A stretch of DNA of 64,000 bases from Erythrophleum ivorense (GCA_026724425.1 JAIUCV010000001.1:19397875-19461874), one strand, 5' to 3'. Counted from the first letter of the stretch, positions 12,401-26,700 are shown. Made by a program: numbers and translations. The notes: generated from the letters alone by a model not told the origin.

Positions 12401-15400
12401 AAAGAGACTGAAGAAGGCATAGACTTAAGAAAAACTTGATGAAAGTAATGGTTTAGAAGAGTAAGGATTAAGATTAGGCGTAAAATAAGCTATAGGTTCC
12501 ATAAGTTTGCACAAAATGAGAAATGGTCATATGGCTAGTCTACCAGATGTAAAATGACCTAAGAATGATGTGTAAGTCATGAGATTAAAGTTAGAATCAT
12601 TGAAATGCAATATGGCCACCAAGGGTGCAAAATGGTAAGATAGAAGTGTAGGTAAAATAAACAAGTGGCATGTTTATATTTTGATGTAGGCCATGTTTTA
12701 TATTAGAGACTAGTTCAAATAGTTAGTTACTAGTTAAATAACTTGCTTAAAAGGAGAAAATTGCATGAATAGCTAATATGGCACATTTGGAACCATAAAT
12801 AACTAAACCAAACATATAATGAGTTCAAAAATGTATTTCTACCCATGAAGGCCTTAATGGATGAATTTGAGCATGAAACTTGGTAGAAAATTAAAGGACA
12901 TCCTAAAGTTTCATATAAGATATAGTTTGTAATTTCTGGAGTAGTAGGGAATATTTTAAGAATTTTCAAAAGAAAATTTGCCCTATACCAATTTTGGTCT
13001 TTGGACAGCCATAAGTTTTGACTCCTTTTACAGAATAGATGATCTAGTTAAAACTTGAGATTTTTACAATAGCTAGAGCACATCAAGAGCTTTTCGACAA
13101 GTTTTAGTTTGCCCAATTTAGACGCTCTTAACCAAAGTTAGGAATTTTTAAAATTGGCACTAGAAAATTGTCTTGACAATAGGCAAATGCACATACTAGA
13201 TGTTATTTTGTAGTTTTGGGGGGAATCAAATGAATTCAATTAAATCTATGAGTTCCTTGAAAACTGAATGTAAACTAGAAAGGTATAATTTGCCTAATGT
13301 GGAGGTCCTTAACTAAAGTTATGTATTTTTAAAGGGTAGGTCATAATACGTGTTATATGAGGCAATTGAAGGGCAAATAAGCAAGTTAGCTTAGATGTGT
13401 ATTGGTTACTTATTTTCCATGCTTAATATGATATTTTAGGCATGTTGAAAAGGCTAGAGTGTTCTTTAGATAAGAAGACAAAGAGTAGGACATCAAGCTA
13501 GTAAAGGCTAAGTAAAAGAGACAGGTGAAGAGAATAAACAAGACAAAAGGAAAAGTAAAAGGTTTGGCCCAAATTCTCCATCTTCCAAGTAACATCTCCC
13601 TCTTCTTTATATGCACGCTTGTTTCCTTGAGTGTCTGGATGCTTGTGTGCTACAACATGTTATATGATACTATATTTACATCTTTGAGCTAATTTGATTT
13701 AACATGCTTTATTTAGTATATGTTATAGTATTGATGATGCCCAAAGAGGTAATTAAGTATAATAGTTGTTCCCTAAGTGAAACGTAACTAATTTATGTTT
13801 TAAAGTCGTGGCCATCGATTGATTGAATAAGTTTGTATATACTACCCTTTATTTCATGAGTTATGTTATATGTACACTTATGTTCCTTATGCTTAGGGTG
13901 ACTTGATGTATACATTGAATGTGGAGTATACTATTGAGATTCTTCCCACAATCTCACTTCCCTATCTTTTTCCCATTAACTCATGTTAGGTAAAGAAAAG
14001 TATAACACTAGAGGAAAGTAGAGATGCCCAATGTAATATCCAATTTTTTAGAAACTAAACTAAAATCAATATTATGATATAAGAGGACCCTAAAGTAAAG
14101 AGAATTAAGACCAATTAAAGGTAGGATGCTAATTAGAGTATCTAAAAATATGGGTAAAAAACTAAGAATAGCCTAAAATCAAAGTTAAAATGACAAAATA
14201 AAGGAACCGAAAACACAGAGGCAAAATCGTAATTTTAGGCAACTTTTTGAGAATTCAAAGGAGAAAGCTTTAAATGGAAAAATTAAGTTTCCTAGTGTTC
14301 TCAGAGGCCCTAAAAATCATAGGAACCCCTAAAATAGCTAAAAGGGTAAGAATTGGTCATTTTTTCATGCTCTTCCCTTCACTAAAGTTCTTTCCCTCTT
14401 TCTCTTGTCTCTCCTCATGGTTTTAATGTCTTGAATGGTAGTGTTTGTGGCTAGTTCAATAGAGGGAAGTAAGAGTTTGAGGGAAACTTTGGAAGCCTAA
14501 AAAAGTGCTCTTGACAAGCTTTAAGGAAAGGTATGCTTCACCATGAATAACTTGTTTCTTCGTGGCTTTCTCTTGCTTCATCATTTCAACCAGACCTAGG
14601 GTGCCATGTAAGAGATTTGATTTTGATCCAAACTTGATAGAAATTATGGTTTTGAAGCTTAGGGAATCATATAGAAGCAATAGAACTCAAAAATAGGCTA
14701 TAGATAATAAGTTATGGAAATTAGGGTTTTGATTGCACCTAGAGATTTATGAAACTTTTTAATGATGATTTAATTTGTGTAAGAACATATTTGAGTAAGA
14801 GACATAAGAAGCTTCATGGATGCCAATTTTCTTAGAAAAATAAACAAAACCCCATGAGCCCTTTAATGTGTGAGTGTCTCGGCCATAGATGGTTCGATGT
14901 ACCTAGGGAAATTTTTTCCAATTCTAAGGTTATGAATAGTCTATATATGAATAATAAATACTAACAGAACCATTGGTTTAAATTTAAAAATTATATTTTG
15001 AAAGTTGAAAGTTTAAGGTTTTATTAGGCATAAAGAAGTAACTTGATATTTGGCTCCTTGAATTGAGTTTGTAATGACTCTAATGAGTTTAAATGGAGTC
15101 ATGTGACTTAGATTGAGTGTGAAATTGGAGCGAAGATGATGAATTGTATGAGTTGCTTCATTATACCTTTGTATGGAGTCATATGGATGCCATAAGCTAG
15201 AATTAGCTTATGTAGAGTTTATGTGAGACTACAGATGGCTCCATTGATGCATATGTGTCTTATTTGATGTGTCTAGACCAAGCAAAGCAAGCCTCTCCTA
15301 GGGGGTATGTGTGTATGTGTGTGAGGCCAAACCAAGGAAGAAGGTTATGCTTCTTGACTCAAGGTAGCTCTTCATCTATTTTTATATACATATCTTAGTT

Positions 15401-15527
15401 TTTTTATTATCATTGATTGCTTGTATGTGTGCATGAACTATGAAACATGTCAATTGCTATTAGTTTAATGCTTTGGTACCATTATGTTTCTTGAATTGCT
15501 TTGAAAATATGTGATGATTCTTGATGG

Positions 15528-15710
15528 ATGAGATTGTGCTAAAAGTCTCTTGAATTGGATGAGGTAAAGCCAAAAGTCCCTAAGTAAGGGTAAGATAAGG
15601 CCAAACGTCTCATAGAATGAGTGATACTAAGTCAAAAGTTCCTAAAATGGGTGAGGCTAATCCAAAAGTCCCATATAATTGGGTGAGACTAGACCAAAAG
15701 ACCCTAAAGC
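15528..15710 (-). repeat. LTR minisatellite, reverse copy
   Basis: About five units contain CCAAAAGTCCC followed by GGGTGAGGC-like text, spaced about 33-36 bp. It is homologous to the array at 6835-7025 on the other strand. Confidence 0.75.
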
Positions 15711-18615
15711 TTACTTTTGACCTTGATAAATCTATATGACTTTGAAAATGTAATTATGTTTGATAATTGGAAGCATACTTGGTTTCTTGACTTGATAACA
15801 TGCCATATATGCATTCTTAAAAGGATGAATAAGCTATTGGGATTCTTTGAATCTCACTCTCCCCACCTTTTGTCTAACCTTGTCTAAGGAATTCTTATGG
15901 AGCAAAGAATGGAGGCCAATAAGCTTAATTTATGTCATTTTGACAATAGAATAGGATTTTGTATAATTTGATATCAAAGTATATAGGTATATGATAATTA
16001 TGGAATGTGAACTCTCACTTATGTGTAAGAGTATGACATTATGATGTATAAACCATATTTGGAAGCATATATGGAAGAATATGAATTTTTGGTGTATATG
16101 TCCTATGGGAAGTGTATGTATAAGGCCAAGTGAGAGAGTGGTTTTGAGTTCCATGAGATTTTGCCCTTGTCACGATGTCTGTATATGCTGCAAATGTTGT
16201 GTTGGACGTGCTCAAATGGTCACTTGCATAAGTGGAAGCCATTATGGACTACTTGGAACCAAATTGGTACTAAAATAAATCATATTTTGCACCTGAACCA
16301 AAACTAAACCAAGTGGATGAATTTTGGTATGAACTTTGGTAGGCATATAGATCTCATTTAGAACTTTTGAAGAGCTAAAGAACATAATTTTTGGAACTTT
16401 GTAGAATTTCTTACTATTTTTCAAAGTTGGCTGATTTATGCAGAAATGCCCTATCATTGTTCAGTTGGTCAGTTCTAGTTTTCTATGTATTTGAGGGGCC
16501 AAGTGAAATTTAATGCTCATAAAATTTTACAAACCTATAGCTAGCATCATAAAATTTCCATAGCCACTAAGATCACTCAATTTGGAGTTGTGTATCTCAA
16601 GATATAAAATTCCAAAGTTCCAAGTCTGTACATGCATAAAAAATTGACAGTGGTATTGTTCCATTAGATTTTAGTATGCCAAATGAATTTGTTTTCATCT
16701 AGAATTTTTGCCATATCTAGGTCATATCTTGAGCTTTTCATAAAGTCTTAATTTGTGTGATTTGGAGCTCACTAGCTCAAGATATAAATTTTTGAAATTT
16801 TGGACAGAATTAGGGAATAACATGAAAATAGTGAAATGGTTCTAATATGTGATGCTTGACCTTAAACTTGAATTTTGTAACACCATGTTTAACTAGCTTC
16901 CCTTAACTCATTATCTCATTATATTACCTTAATGTAACAAGGTTCAAGGAAACTTCAATTAAAATAATAAAGTATTTTTACGTTGCATAGCGGATACAAA
17001 TTCTCCTATTTAAATACATACATACAACTTAAAACCATCTCAAAATGTTGCCAAAAACTCGAGCTCATAACACATACATAAAAATTACATGCTCAGCCTT
17101 GGGTTGGTATGCTAGGTTACTGTCATGAACTTTGGAAAATTATAACTAATTCTAGAAAAATTGTAATTATGCACATTATACTATTATGGAAATCTACATA
17201 TGTCTATTTTATTCTAAAAATAAGTCCAAACCAAAACAAGAATATCTAGCCACTAGAAATTGATGGAATAGTACATAAACTCAACTAGCACTACTGGTAT
17301 TGACATAGAACTTTAAAAATTCATATCTCCTTGCTCAGTCATCCAATTGGGGTGATCATAGTGTCCATTGAAATCTTATCATATCTAGTTTATGCCTGTA
17401 AAATTTCATGAGCATTGGACACCATTTTGCCCTTGAATAACATAGAAGAAAAAACTGATCATATGAATAGTAACCATACCAAAACAACAAAAATTTGAAA
17501 ACTTTGAAAATTTATAATTAATTCCACAAAGCTCCAAATATTCTGATATTTAGCTTTTCGAAAAGCTTTAGATGAGATCTATATGCATGCCAAATTTCAT
17601 GAGGAAATTCGCTCATTTGGTTAGCTTGTGTTATAAGGGTCCAAAATGGCTCTTTTGTGCTTCTTAAGGGTCATAAAGGATCTGAATTTGCTTCCAAGGC
17701 TTTCATGGCCACTTGAGCATGTGGGAAAGCATCAAAATAGTCTATGAAACATGTCTCAAAGGTCCATAAGCCCAAATTTCACAAAATCACTCTCTCACTC
17801 CAAGGTATACACAAGAACATACAAGCTTCATCTTGTCATTTAATGTCAAAAAGTTGTTAGATCATTCACATGACATCAAATCTCATATATACATCAAGTA
17901 TCTATATAAGTACATATGGTCAAATGGTTATATAACATATTGATCAGAAGGTTACATCATATGCCATCAAAATAGTTACAAAGTGAACAAATTAGCACAT
18001 TTCTTTGTCAATCTTTCTCCTTCAAGCTTGGTGGCTTCCATTCATTTGTTCACTTGGTCCACCTAGACATGCTAGACAATGGGGAGGAAGAAATGAGATT
18101 CAAGGAATTCCAATAGCTCTTCTCCCTTTCAACCATACTTAAAGGATGCAAATTCAAGTCTAAAAATGCATACATGGATATCATGGAAAGCATAATCATA
18201 CATGGAACATTTTTTGCATTCAAGAAGTCACATAAAATATACTTAGGCTTGCTAAGAAAATGGTGTAGTCTCACCCATTTTTTTTAGGATTTTGGACTTG
18301 CCTCACCCATTTTTTTAAAAAAATTTTGACTAAGCCTCACTCTTTAGAGACTTTTGGCTTTGTCTCACCCATTTTTGGGGACTTTTGACTCATCCTCACC
18401 CTAGCTAAGGGGCTTTTGGCTTCACCACACTTAAGCAAACCAAAACATGTTCATAAGACATCATTTAAGTGCATAATAAAGCATTATGGTACTATGGCAT
18501 ATAGATGCATGCTAAAATATCTTTCATGGCTTAAAACATACACATACACATCCATAGACAAGAACAACACCCAATCATGCATGAGAGAAAGACAAGAGCT
18601 ACCTTGGTGCACAAC

Positions 18616-21526
18616 TGTAACACCTTCATTTCTAGCTCATACCCATCATGCCTTACATGCTCATAACATATGGGAAGCACAAAAGGGAGATCATTTTCTT
18701 TGGGTTCATATTCTTTCTCACATGGCATCATGCATGGGTAGACATTCACTTTAGTGTCACATGGATTGAGTGAGCTCTTTCTATGCATCCTCATGTTTAA
18801 TTGCACTATTAAGACTCATTTCAATCCCAAAAATATGCTTTAAACCCATGGAAAGCAAAAGGGATGTGAGACATGAATATTCAATTTCGGTCTTGCTTGG
18901 CCTCATTTCTGGGCAGAGTTTGGAAATTCATAACTAAATACAGACAAATCGAAAACATATGATCTCAGTCATTCTGGAAAGCTTAGACTGTCTAATTCAT
19001 GGGAAAAATAGATGCAACTCATAAAGTCTCACATATAATGCGTTTGACACGCAAAACCATCTACTGGTCAGAGGGGCTCTGCTACAGTCACAGTTTACTG
19101 ATATGAACTTCAAAAATGTCTAACTAATTCCAAAAAAATCCACTGCATTCAAATGATGTCACTATGGAAAGATGTGGATGTTAAATAGAGAGGAAAAATT
19201 CCTCCAGATCAGTTCATCAAGCCAAATTCCCGGAAACCGATGAAACAGTACCTCGGGTCTGGCCAGGTGACTGATGCTGGGCTGGAACTTCGAAAATGCA
19301 TATCTTCCTCTCTAGACCTCCAAATGAGGTGCTTCAAGTTGCTACAATTCACTGTGACTGTCTAGTTTCTGCCTATAAAGTTTCGTAGCCATTGGACTAC
19401 TTTTGCCCCTCGGATGACACAATTCTCCAACTGACCAAATGAACAGTGTTTCTGGACATCCGAATTTCTGATATCAACTTTGAAAAATCATAGAAAATTA
19501 TATAGACCTCCAAATGACTTGATCTTTAGCTTCCCAAAAAGCTCTAGACAAGATCTAGTCACATGAAAAATTCAAGGCAAGAAGAGGTCATTTGGTCAGA
19601 CTTGGACATCATGTGCAAAAGGGCCACTTGCTTGTTTTAAAAGGGGCTAATGGGGTCCATTTTGGGTTCTCCTACCTCTAAGGCTCTATGAGCACATGAG
19701 AGTGCATCCATATGGGCTATCAATTATGGCTCAAGTGTCTAACAACCCAGATTGAAGAAACTCACTATCCCACACCCACTTATACACTCATGTACCTAAT
19801 GGCAAAATCTTACTATTCATACCGAAAGCTTGCTACATCCCTCAAGATGGTTCTAATTCTCATACATACATGTTATATACATTCATTTACAAGTAATTGA
19901 ACTTGATACATCATATACATCATTATATCAATAGAGTACATCCTCTAACTTAACTACAAAATAAATATAAGAGGCTCTTTTACAAGTCTTCACTAGACTT
20001 CCTAGCTTCAAGCTTGGCGGCTCCCATCTCTTGCCTCACTTGGTCCACCTAGCATAGTTGGATGGTGGAGAGGAGGAGTGAGATTCAAAGAATCTCAATA
20101 GCTCATCTCTCATTCAATCATACACACAAAGCATGCAAACAAGTCTCACAATGTATGCATGACATGTTAGCATATAAAATCATAAGAAAAGCATTTGCAA
20201 CGTTTGAATTGGCCATGCATAAAAGAAAAGCATTCTCAACATGTGAATAGGCCATACATAACATATAAAAGCTTGCCAAGTACATGGATTAGCCTCACCC
20301 ACTCACTTGTGGATTTTGGACTTGCCTCGCCCATTCTCTAAGAGGTCCTTAGACTCAACCCTTACTCTTTGGGAGTCAACCTCACTTTTGGGAGACTCTT
20401 TGCTTTGTCTCAACCAACTTGAGGGTTTTTGGCTCATCCTCACCATGGCTAAAGGGTTATTGGCCTTTCCATACTCAAGCAAACCCAAGCAATCACATAA
20501 AACATCATTGAAATACATGAGGCATCATCATGCTAGCATACTTTTCATAGTTCAAAATATACATACACACAAGTAAGACAATGTAAGCACACAAATATGC
20601 ATGAAAGAAGGTGGGGAGAGCTACCTTTTTAGCTAATCACAACTTTTCCTTTCAACTTGTCTCCTTCCTTGTGGTTTTCACAATCAACTCTAGATGGGAG
20701 TGCTTCTCTTGAGCCTAGCCACACAAGAAGCATAGAATTATTTTCTGAATACTTATTCATAAGCTAGGGATTTCTTTCTAACAACCCTACTAAGCATACA
20801 AAGCTAGGGGTTCCTTTCTCCCACTAGAAATTCATCAACTCTCCTTCCTTTCTCAATTCTCAAGAAAGGAAGCAAGGGAGAATCAAAGGTATGTGAGTCT
20901 TGGTCTTCTTCAAGAGGGGTTTTCCACTCTCCCTCCTCTGAACCAAGCTCAAAACATGGCTACTTTAACTACTAAAACCGTGGGAAGAGAGGATAAGGGG
21001 AGAGGAGTAACATGCTAAGAGAAAAGCTATGGAAATCCTTACCTTTCTTGTTCTTCCTTCCTTCTCTAGGCTTCTCTCTCTCTCCTCTGCCCTTTTCTCT
21101 CTCTTAGAGTGAGCTTAAGTCGATTACAGAGTGAAAGAAGGAGTTGGGACGCTTTAAAAAGTCAAATTCTCTATTTTCATGCTTTTCCGGACTAACCCTC
21201 GCTATAACGAGCCATAACCCTCGCTACGACGAGCTCAAATCAGTCCCAAACCCCTGTCTTCGCTACAGTGTGCGTTACGGCAAGCAACTCCTTGGTTTTT
21301 GTATGGGGTGCCCAAACTCGCTATAGCTAGAAGCATTCTCGCTATAGCTAGAAGGCACTCTCGCTATAGCCTAGCTATAGCGAACAGGTACATTCGCTAT
21401 AGCTAGGCTATAGCCAGCAGACTTAGAAAATTTTCAGCTTTCAAAAATTTTCAGCTTTTCTTTTCTCTTCTCTTTTTTTTTCTTTTTCTTTTCTTTTCTT
21501 CTTCTTTCTTTTTCCCGGTTGTTATA
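18616..21526 (+). mobile_element. Family B solo LTR (2911 bp) with TSD ACAAC
   Basis: It starts TGTAACACC and ends GTTGTTATA (terminal CA changed to TA). It is flanked by an exact ACAAC duplication at 18611-18615 and 21527-21531. Its 5' two thirds resemble family C, including the minisatellite. Its 3' end instead holds a GCTATAGC-type palindrome array (about 21185-21420) and a pyrimidine-rich tract (21455-21515). No internal coding region, PBS or PPT is present. Confidence 0.85.
21185..21420. repeat. Palindromic octamer array in family B (GCTATAGC-like)
   Basis: At least eight occurrences of GCTATAGC or close variants (GCTATAAC, GCTACGAC, GCTACAGT), commonly written TCGCTATAGCTAG. The array starts about 30-40 bp after a TTTAAAAAG box (near 21153). 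Homologous arrays are at 57905-58130, 32222-32360 and, in reverse and more decayed, 23770-23900. Confidence 0.85.
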
Positions 21527-22653
21527 ACAACAACACACTTTTCTCCTTGAAAATGGTTCCTTTCCCTTGGCCAAGCACTCACAAAAGGGTGGAACTTGAT
21601 TCCTTTGATCTAGACATATCATATGGAAGCCAGTTATACTCTTGGAACAATTTCTAAAGCTACATATTTATTTTAAAAGTTAGGTTGTCCCTATGGCTCA
21701 TTTATGGTTCCATATTGCACCTAATGAACAAACACCCATAATTTATAATCTTGGCTCCATTCTTTCCTTCCATCTATGGTTCTTGACTTCCGTTAAGCCT
21801 TTTGGAGCCATCACACAATTAATTTAGGGAGCCTAACTACATGTTGCTTCTTTAAGTCACAATATGGAACCTATGCTACCATCTCACTCCCTCGGCTTCC
21901 TAAATCTTTTCTAAGGCTTCCTCTCATACTTTCCTATCATATATGATACAAAACCAAGTTTGAAAGAATTTAAAACTATCCCTTGGTGCTTCTTCCTCCT
22001 TAGGCCAAGGCTATACTTCTTTAAAGGGACCAAAAAGTTGCTTTAATTTCTTTGATGGGAGAAGCATGTGGGAGGCTCTCTTGATGTCTTAAAAACTCAT
22101 ATGAACTCTTAAACATCTTAATTTATGGCTAGAACTCATCTTACAAATCAAGGTACAACTAAAACCCTAGCTTTTCTATCTTGTAAATTCATGGTTCTTT
22201 TTTTGTTTCCTTTGCATATTCTTATTCTCCTCACTCATTTTCTTAAGATTCACCTTTGGTTTGGTTCAAAACTCAACCTCTCTTGGCTGTCCCTAGGTTG
22301 GCCGAACCATACACATCCAAGAACAAAGAAGAAGAAGCATGGAACTAGCATTTACCTTAGTGTTTTTAGGTTTCTTCAAGAGCTCTTTTCTTGGCTTGTG
22401 TTCCTTTCTTGAAACTCAAACTCCTCCCCTTTGGTCTAAGCTCAAAATAGATCTAAAAGGTTTAATAAATCCATGAGAAGGAAGAGAAGGAATTTACTAA
22501 AGAGAACTAAGAAAATTCATGAATTTCCATACCTTTCACTTTATTTTTCTTCTTCTTTTTCCTCCTCCTCTGTGCGCCTTACTCTCTAGGTCTCCTTTTT
22601 GTTTTAAGGCAGAAATGAAGTCGGTTTAGGGAGGAGAAGGATGGGGTGTGACT

Positions 22654-22663
22654 TATATATAGG
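22654..22663 (+). promoter_or_regulatory. TATA-like box of family C
   Basis: TATATATAGG at the position equivalent to 8336-8346 and 47606-47616 in other copies, about 540 bp before the element's 3' end. Confidence 0.4.
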
Positions 22664-23727
22664 CCGGGAGACAAAATTGTTCTAAAGAAATTCCATTTAT
22701 GTCCCGTAAACTTGGCATTTTCGTTTTTGATTTGTTTTAGTTCCTTTTTTAGAACCATATTTCATAAAATTTAGGTTCTCAGTTTTATAAAATGCCTTTG
22801 GAATCACTCCATTTGGAGATAAAACCTTCCCAAATGAAAGGGTCAAACATCAGGTCAATAGAAAACATACACAGGAGGGATTTTAATTGTCTCAAGACTT
22901 CTCGTGGTTTTCAGGGTCTCTGAGTACCCTAAAGAGCTCAAATTTTCTATTTAAAAAGCCCTTCTATGAGTATTCTAAAAATTTTCCAAAATTATGAAAA
23001 TGTTATTGCATTACATAGGTATTTCATTAAATTCCATTTGGTTATTTTAGCTTCTATTTCAGGGCACCTCTAGCCTTCTATTTTCATTACTTAATGCCTA
23101 GATCATTATTCTAATTTTTTTGGACCTTAACCAATTCATTTCAGAGGACTTACTTTTAAAACATATCAATTTCCATTGTTTTTACGAAAACCAGACATTA
23201 CAAATTCTATACTTCTTTTTGTGATGTTTTTGTATGAACAAGTGTATTAAGGATGAAATATGAGTTTGGTAAGTTGAAATGGTTCATTTGAGCAAAAATG
23301 AATTAATTTGACACTTAATAACAATATTTTTCACCACTAAAAGTGCCAAATATATGAAAAATAATGTTATAAGCATATTGTTACGTAGAACTTGTGCTAT
23401 TTTAATATGGTATTACACCCAGTGGAGCAGTAAATGAGAATAAGAGAATAGATCATGTTACTTAGCTTTATAATAATGTATTCATATTTATAAGATGTAT
23501 AAAAGAAATCCTTAGTATGATTATAATGTATTGGAAAGTTAAGTGTATCTTTGAGTTTTATAGTATATTGTATTGTTAGTATCAAGTATGAATGAACTGA
23601 TGTTGTATCTTATACTAATTAGATCAAGCTGTACATTGAATATATTGAATCATGGCATGAAAAGGGTATTAGGTATGAATGACTATAGTTTTCAGTTTTA
23701 TATTAGTAACATATGACATGAGTTGAG

Positions 23728-26700
23728 TGTTATAACATCCGAGTTTTCGTAGACATAAGAACTCAAGGTTTTAGAATTTTTCTAGGTCCCTTAGTTATAG
23801 TAAGAAGGCCTATTAGCTATAGCAAGGATGCTGTTCGTGACTGATAAGTGCTTGCTGTAGTGAGAGGTATTTCCCGCTATAATGAGATTTAGTCTGAAAA
23901 ATGTGAAAAAGTGGCTTTTGACTGCTAGAAAATGTCTAGCTTCTTCTCCCTCATTTTAATCAAATTTTAGCTAGCTAAAAGGAGAGAGAGAGAGGCTAGA
24001 GAGAGAGGTGCACAGGAGAGAAAGCTAAGAGAGGAAGAAGAAGTCTTGAAAATGTGAGAAACCTTGCTCCTTTCCTTGCTTCTTCTCATGCCAAGTCTCT
24101 TATCCATTTTCTCTTCTCTCTTTCCTTGAATCTGGAGGTTGATATGGTTCTGTTTTGAGGTTAGCCCAAGTGAAAGAAGGAAGTCTTGGAAGGAAAAGCT
24201 TGTTGCAAGTGGAAGTCTCTTGAAAAAGCTCACAACCAAGGTAAGCTTCTTGAGTTTTAATGGCTTCTTCTTGGATGTTTCTCTTCGGTGAAATTTGGGT
24301 CAGACCTAGCCCACTTAAAGGAAGATGAATTCTAACTTTAGCAAGAGAGAAACAAGTGCTTGATAATGTGAGAATTAAGAATAATCCATTGGAATCAAAT
24401 GGGAAGCAATGGAATTCAAGATTGAGAATCTTGGAATTTTAAGACAAATGCTTAAGTCTAATTTTCCTAGAGCTATTCTAGTTTATCTAAGAGCTTGTAT
24501 AAGTCTATTAGACCTTTAGGAAGATTGTAAAAAGCCACAACTTCAAAGGAAAACACAAGCAACTCCATGGCTCTTTTTATGGACATATCTTAGCCTCAAG
24601 GGAGCTGGAACACCAAAGGAGTAATTTAAATTGATCTAAGGCTAGAAAGGGGATAATTATGAGTAAGAAACCTTAAAGGAAGTAATGGAATGAATTTAGG
24701 AGGCTTATAGAAGAAGATGGACTTGTAGGTTCCATATTAGAGCACAAAGAAGCATTGTGAGTCTAGAACCTTGGGATTTGAGTTGTGATGACTCCCAAGA
24801 GTTTAATTTATGTCAAGAGATGTAGAATGATCAAGAAATAGGGCCCAAGAGCAAGAACTCCATGTGTTGCCTCAATGGGTGCATTATGGAACCATAATGA
24901 GGTCCTTGAGTCAAGTAGTCTAGTCTTGAGTTGTAAGGAGCTAAGTTTTATTTCAATGACTTAGTTATACTCGATTTGTGTTTATAGGCTAAGAGAAACA
25001 AGTCCTACCTCCTTGCAATAGTGTGACTGAGAAAGGGAAGGGAATTATGAGAGAATAGCATTGTGATTCATTACAAGGTAGCCCTCCAACCTTTCTCTTA
25101 TGTATGTGTGTGAATGTTTTCTTACTTTGGATGCTTGTTTATGTGTTGAACTATGAAAAGCATGTTTAGCTAGAAGAGATATATATGGTGCCACTATATA
25201 TGTCTTGAATTGATTTTATGTGTGCATAAGACTTGAATAGAGTTGGTAATGCCAAAAGTCCCCTGATAAGGGTGAAGATGAGCCAAAAGCCCCTTAGTAT
25301 GGGTGAGACAAGCCAAAAGTCTCAAGAGAAGTGAGGCTTAGTCAAAAGTCCCGAAAGAAATGCATGAGGCAAGTCCAAAAGTCTCGAGAGAAGTGAGTCA
25401 GGCTAACCAAGGTCTTGAGAGTCTACTTTGATATATTTGAGACTTATAAAATGGAAACCATATTCTTGATATGCATATGTAGCCCATAGACCATGAATGG
25501 CATTCTTTTGCATGAAATTACATCCATCATGTATGATTGAAGGTGTATAGGACTATTGAGATTCTTTGAATCTCACTCTCTCCCCATTACCTAACATGTC
25601 TAAGTGGATCAAAATAGTAAGGAATTTGGGAGCCACCACAGTTGAAGACATGGGGGTTAGCAAAGAAGTTGTAAAATGCTAGTATTATAGCCATGTGGAT
25701 GTCAAGTGATGTAATGCAATGATGTAGATCAGGTATAGCCCTTTGAACATGTATGAATGTAAGAATATATGACTATGTATGGAAATTGAAATCATATGAA
25801 TAAGAATGGATGTTTTTGACATTAAAATGCAAAGATATGTGTGTGAGATCTTTTGTATAAGGGCAAGTGGGAGCGTGAGTTTGTGATGTATAAATATTTG
25901 GACCATTTGAGCATGTTTAAAGGGTAGTTTTTATGCTTTTCTACATGCTCAAGTGGTCATGATGATATTAGAAGAGCATTTGGTACCCAAATGACACATA
26001 TGAAGGCTTAAAAGTGCCATTTTACAACCCTAAGTCACAAAGTGACCAAATGAACGATTTTGAGGCTAATATTTAACACACATATAGATCTCATACATAG
26101 ATTTTTTTTGGGTTTAAGAACCGCATTATTTTAGGGTCTATAGAATTTATTATGATTTTTTAAAATTCAACAAGTTTTGCATATTGGTATATGTTACTGT
26201 TCATTTGATTAGAATTGTTTTTGTATTATTTGAGGGTAAAATGAGGTCTTATGGTTTTGAAATTTTACATGAAAAACTAGACATTCACAGTGACCCATAA
26301 CCGCTAACAGCACCTCATTTGGAGGTGTGTAGAGAGAGAAATGCATTTTTAAAGTTGGAATTTACTGTTAGTAGCACAACAGGACCTCGATCAATTTTCC
26401 ATCAATTTTCATTAGTTTAATGTTATTTTATAGATCTAAAGCTATTTTTATATTAAATTAGACATCTTTACTTTCTATATTGGTATATTTTATTTGATTT
26501 GTATTTTTTTGAAATTAGTTATGAATTTTTGAAATCCATATCAGTAAGCTATATCAGAACTCTAAGACAACCAAACCTGCAATGCTTCTCTGTTATCAAT
26601 CATAGTCCAAATGATGCCTCATGGCCTGAAAGTATTTTTACATAAATTTAACATGCAAGGATTCCCAGAAAGCTATGATTTGTTAGATTTCTATTTTTCT

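Larger units (their letters stand above)
16876..23202 (+). mobile_element. Family C LTR-like element, split by a B solo LTR
   Basis: It starts TGTAACACC and ends GACATTACA. The TSD pair is AATTT (16871-16875) and AATTC (23203-23207), 4 of 5 identical. Without the B insertion it is about 3.4 kb. After the B element the C sequence resumes cleanly: the text before 18611 and after 21532 reads through as in the uninterrupted copy at 7185-7215. A TATA-like box lies at 22654-22663. Confidence 0.75.
14032..23417 (-). mobile_element. Reverse family C LTR-like element, split by a forward C copy
   Basis: The plus strand starts TGTAATATCC and ends GGTATTACA, the reverse complement of the C termini. The flanks are CCCAA (14027-14031) and CCCAG (23418-23422), 4 of 5 identical. 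Exposed sequence is 14032-16875 and 23208-23417. Removing the insertion 16876-23207 leaves about 3.05 kb. It carries the minisatellite in reverse (15528-15710). No coding capacity is seen. Confidence 0.7.
10824..23735. mobile_element. Family E LTR-like element, host of a four-level nest
   Basis: It starts TGTAATATC at 10824 and seems to end with GTGTTATA at about 23730-23735. Flanking sequence shares CATC (CATCA left, CATCC right), a weak TSD with a one-base ambiguity at the right end. After subtracting the nested reverse C element and its TSD, the unit is about 3.5 kb. The exposed parts are 10824-14031 and 23418-23735. They contain a GA microsatellite (12378-12400) and no coding signal. Only one copy is visible in this window, so the family is poorly defined. 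Confidence 0.4.
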
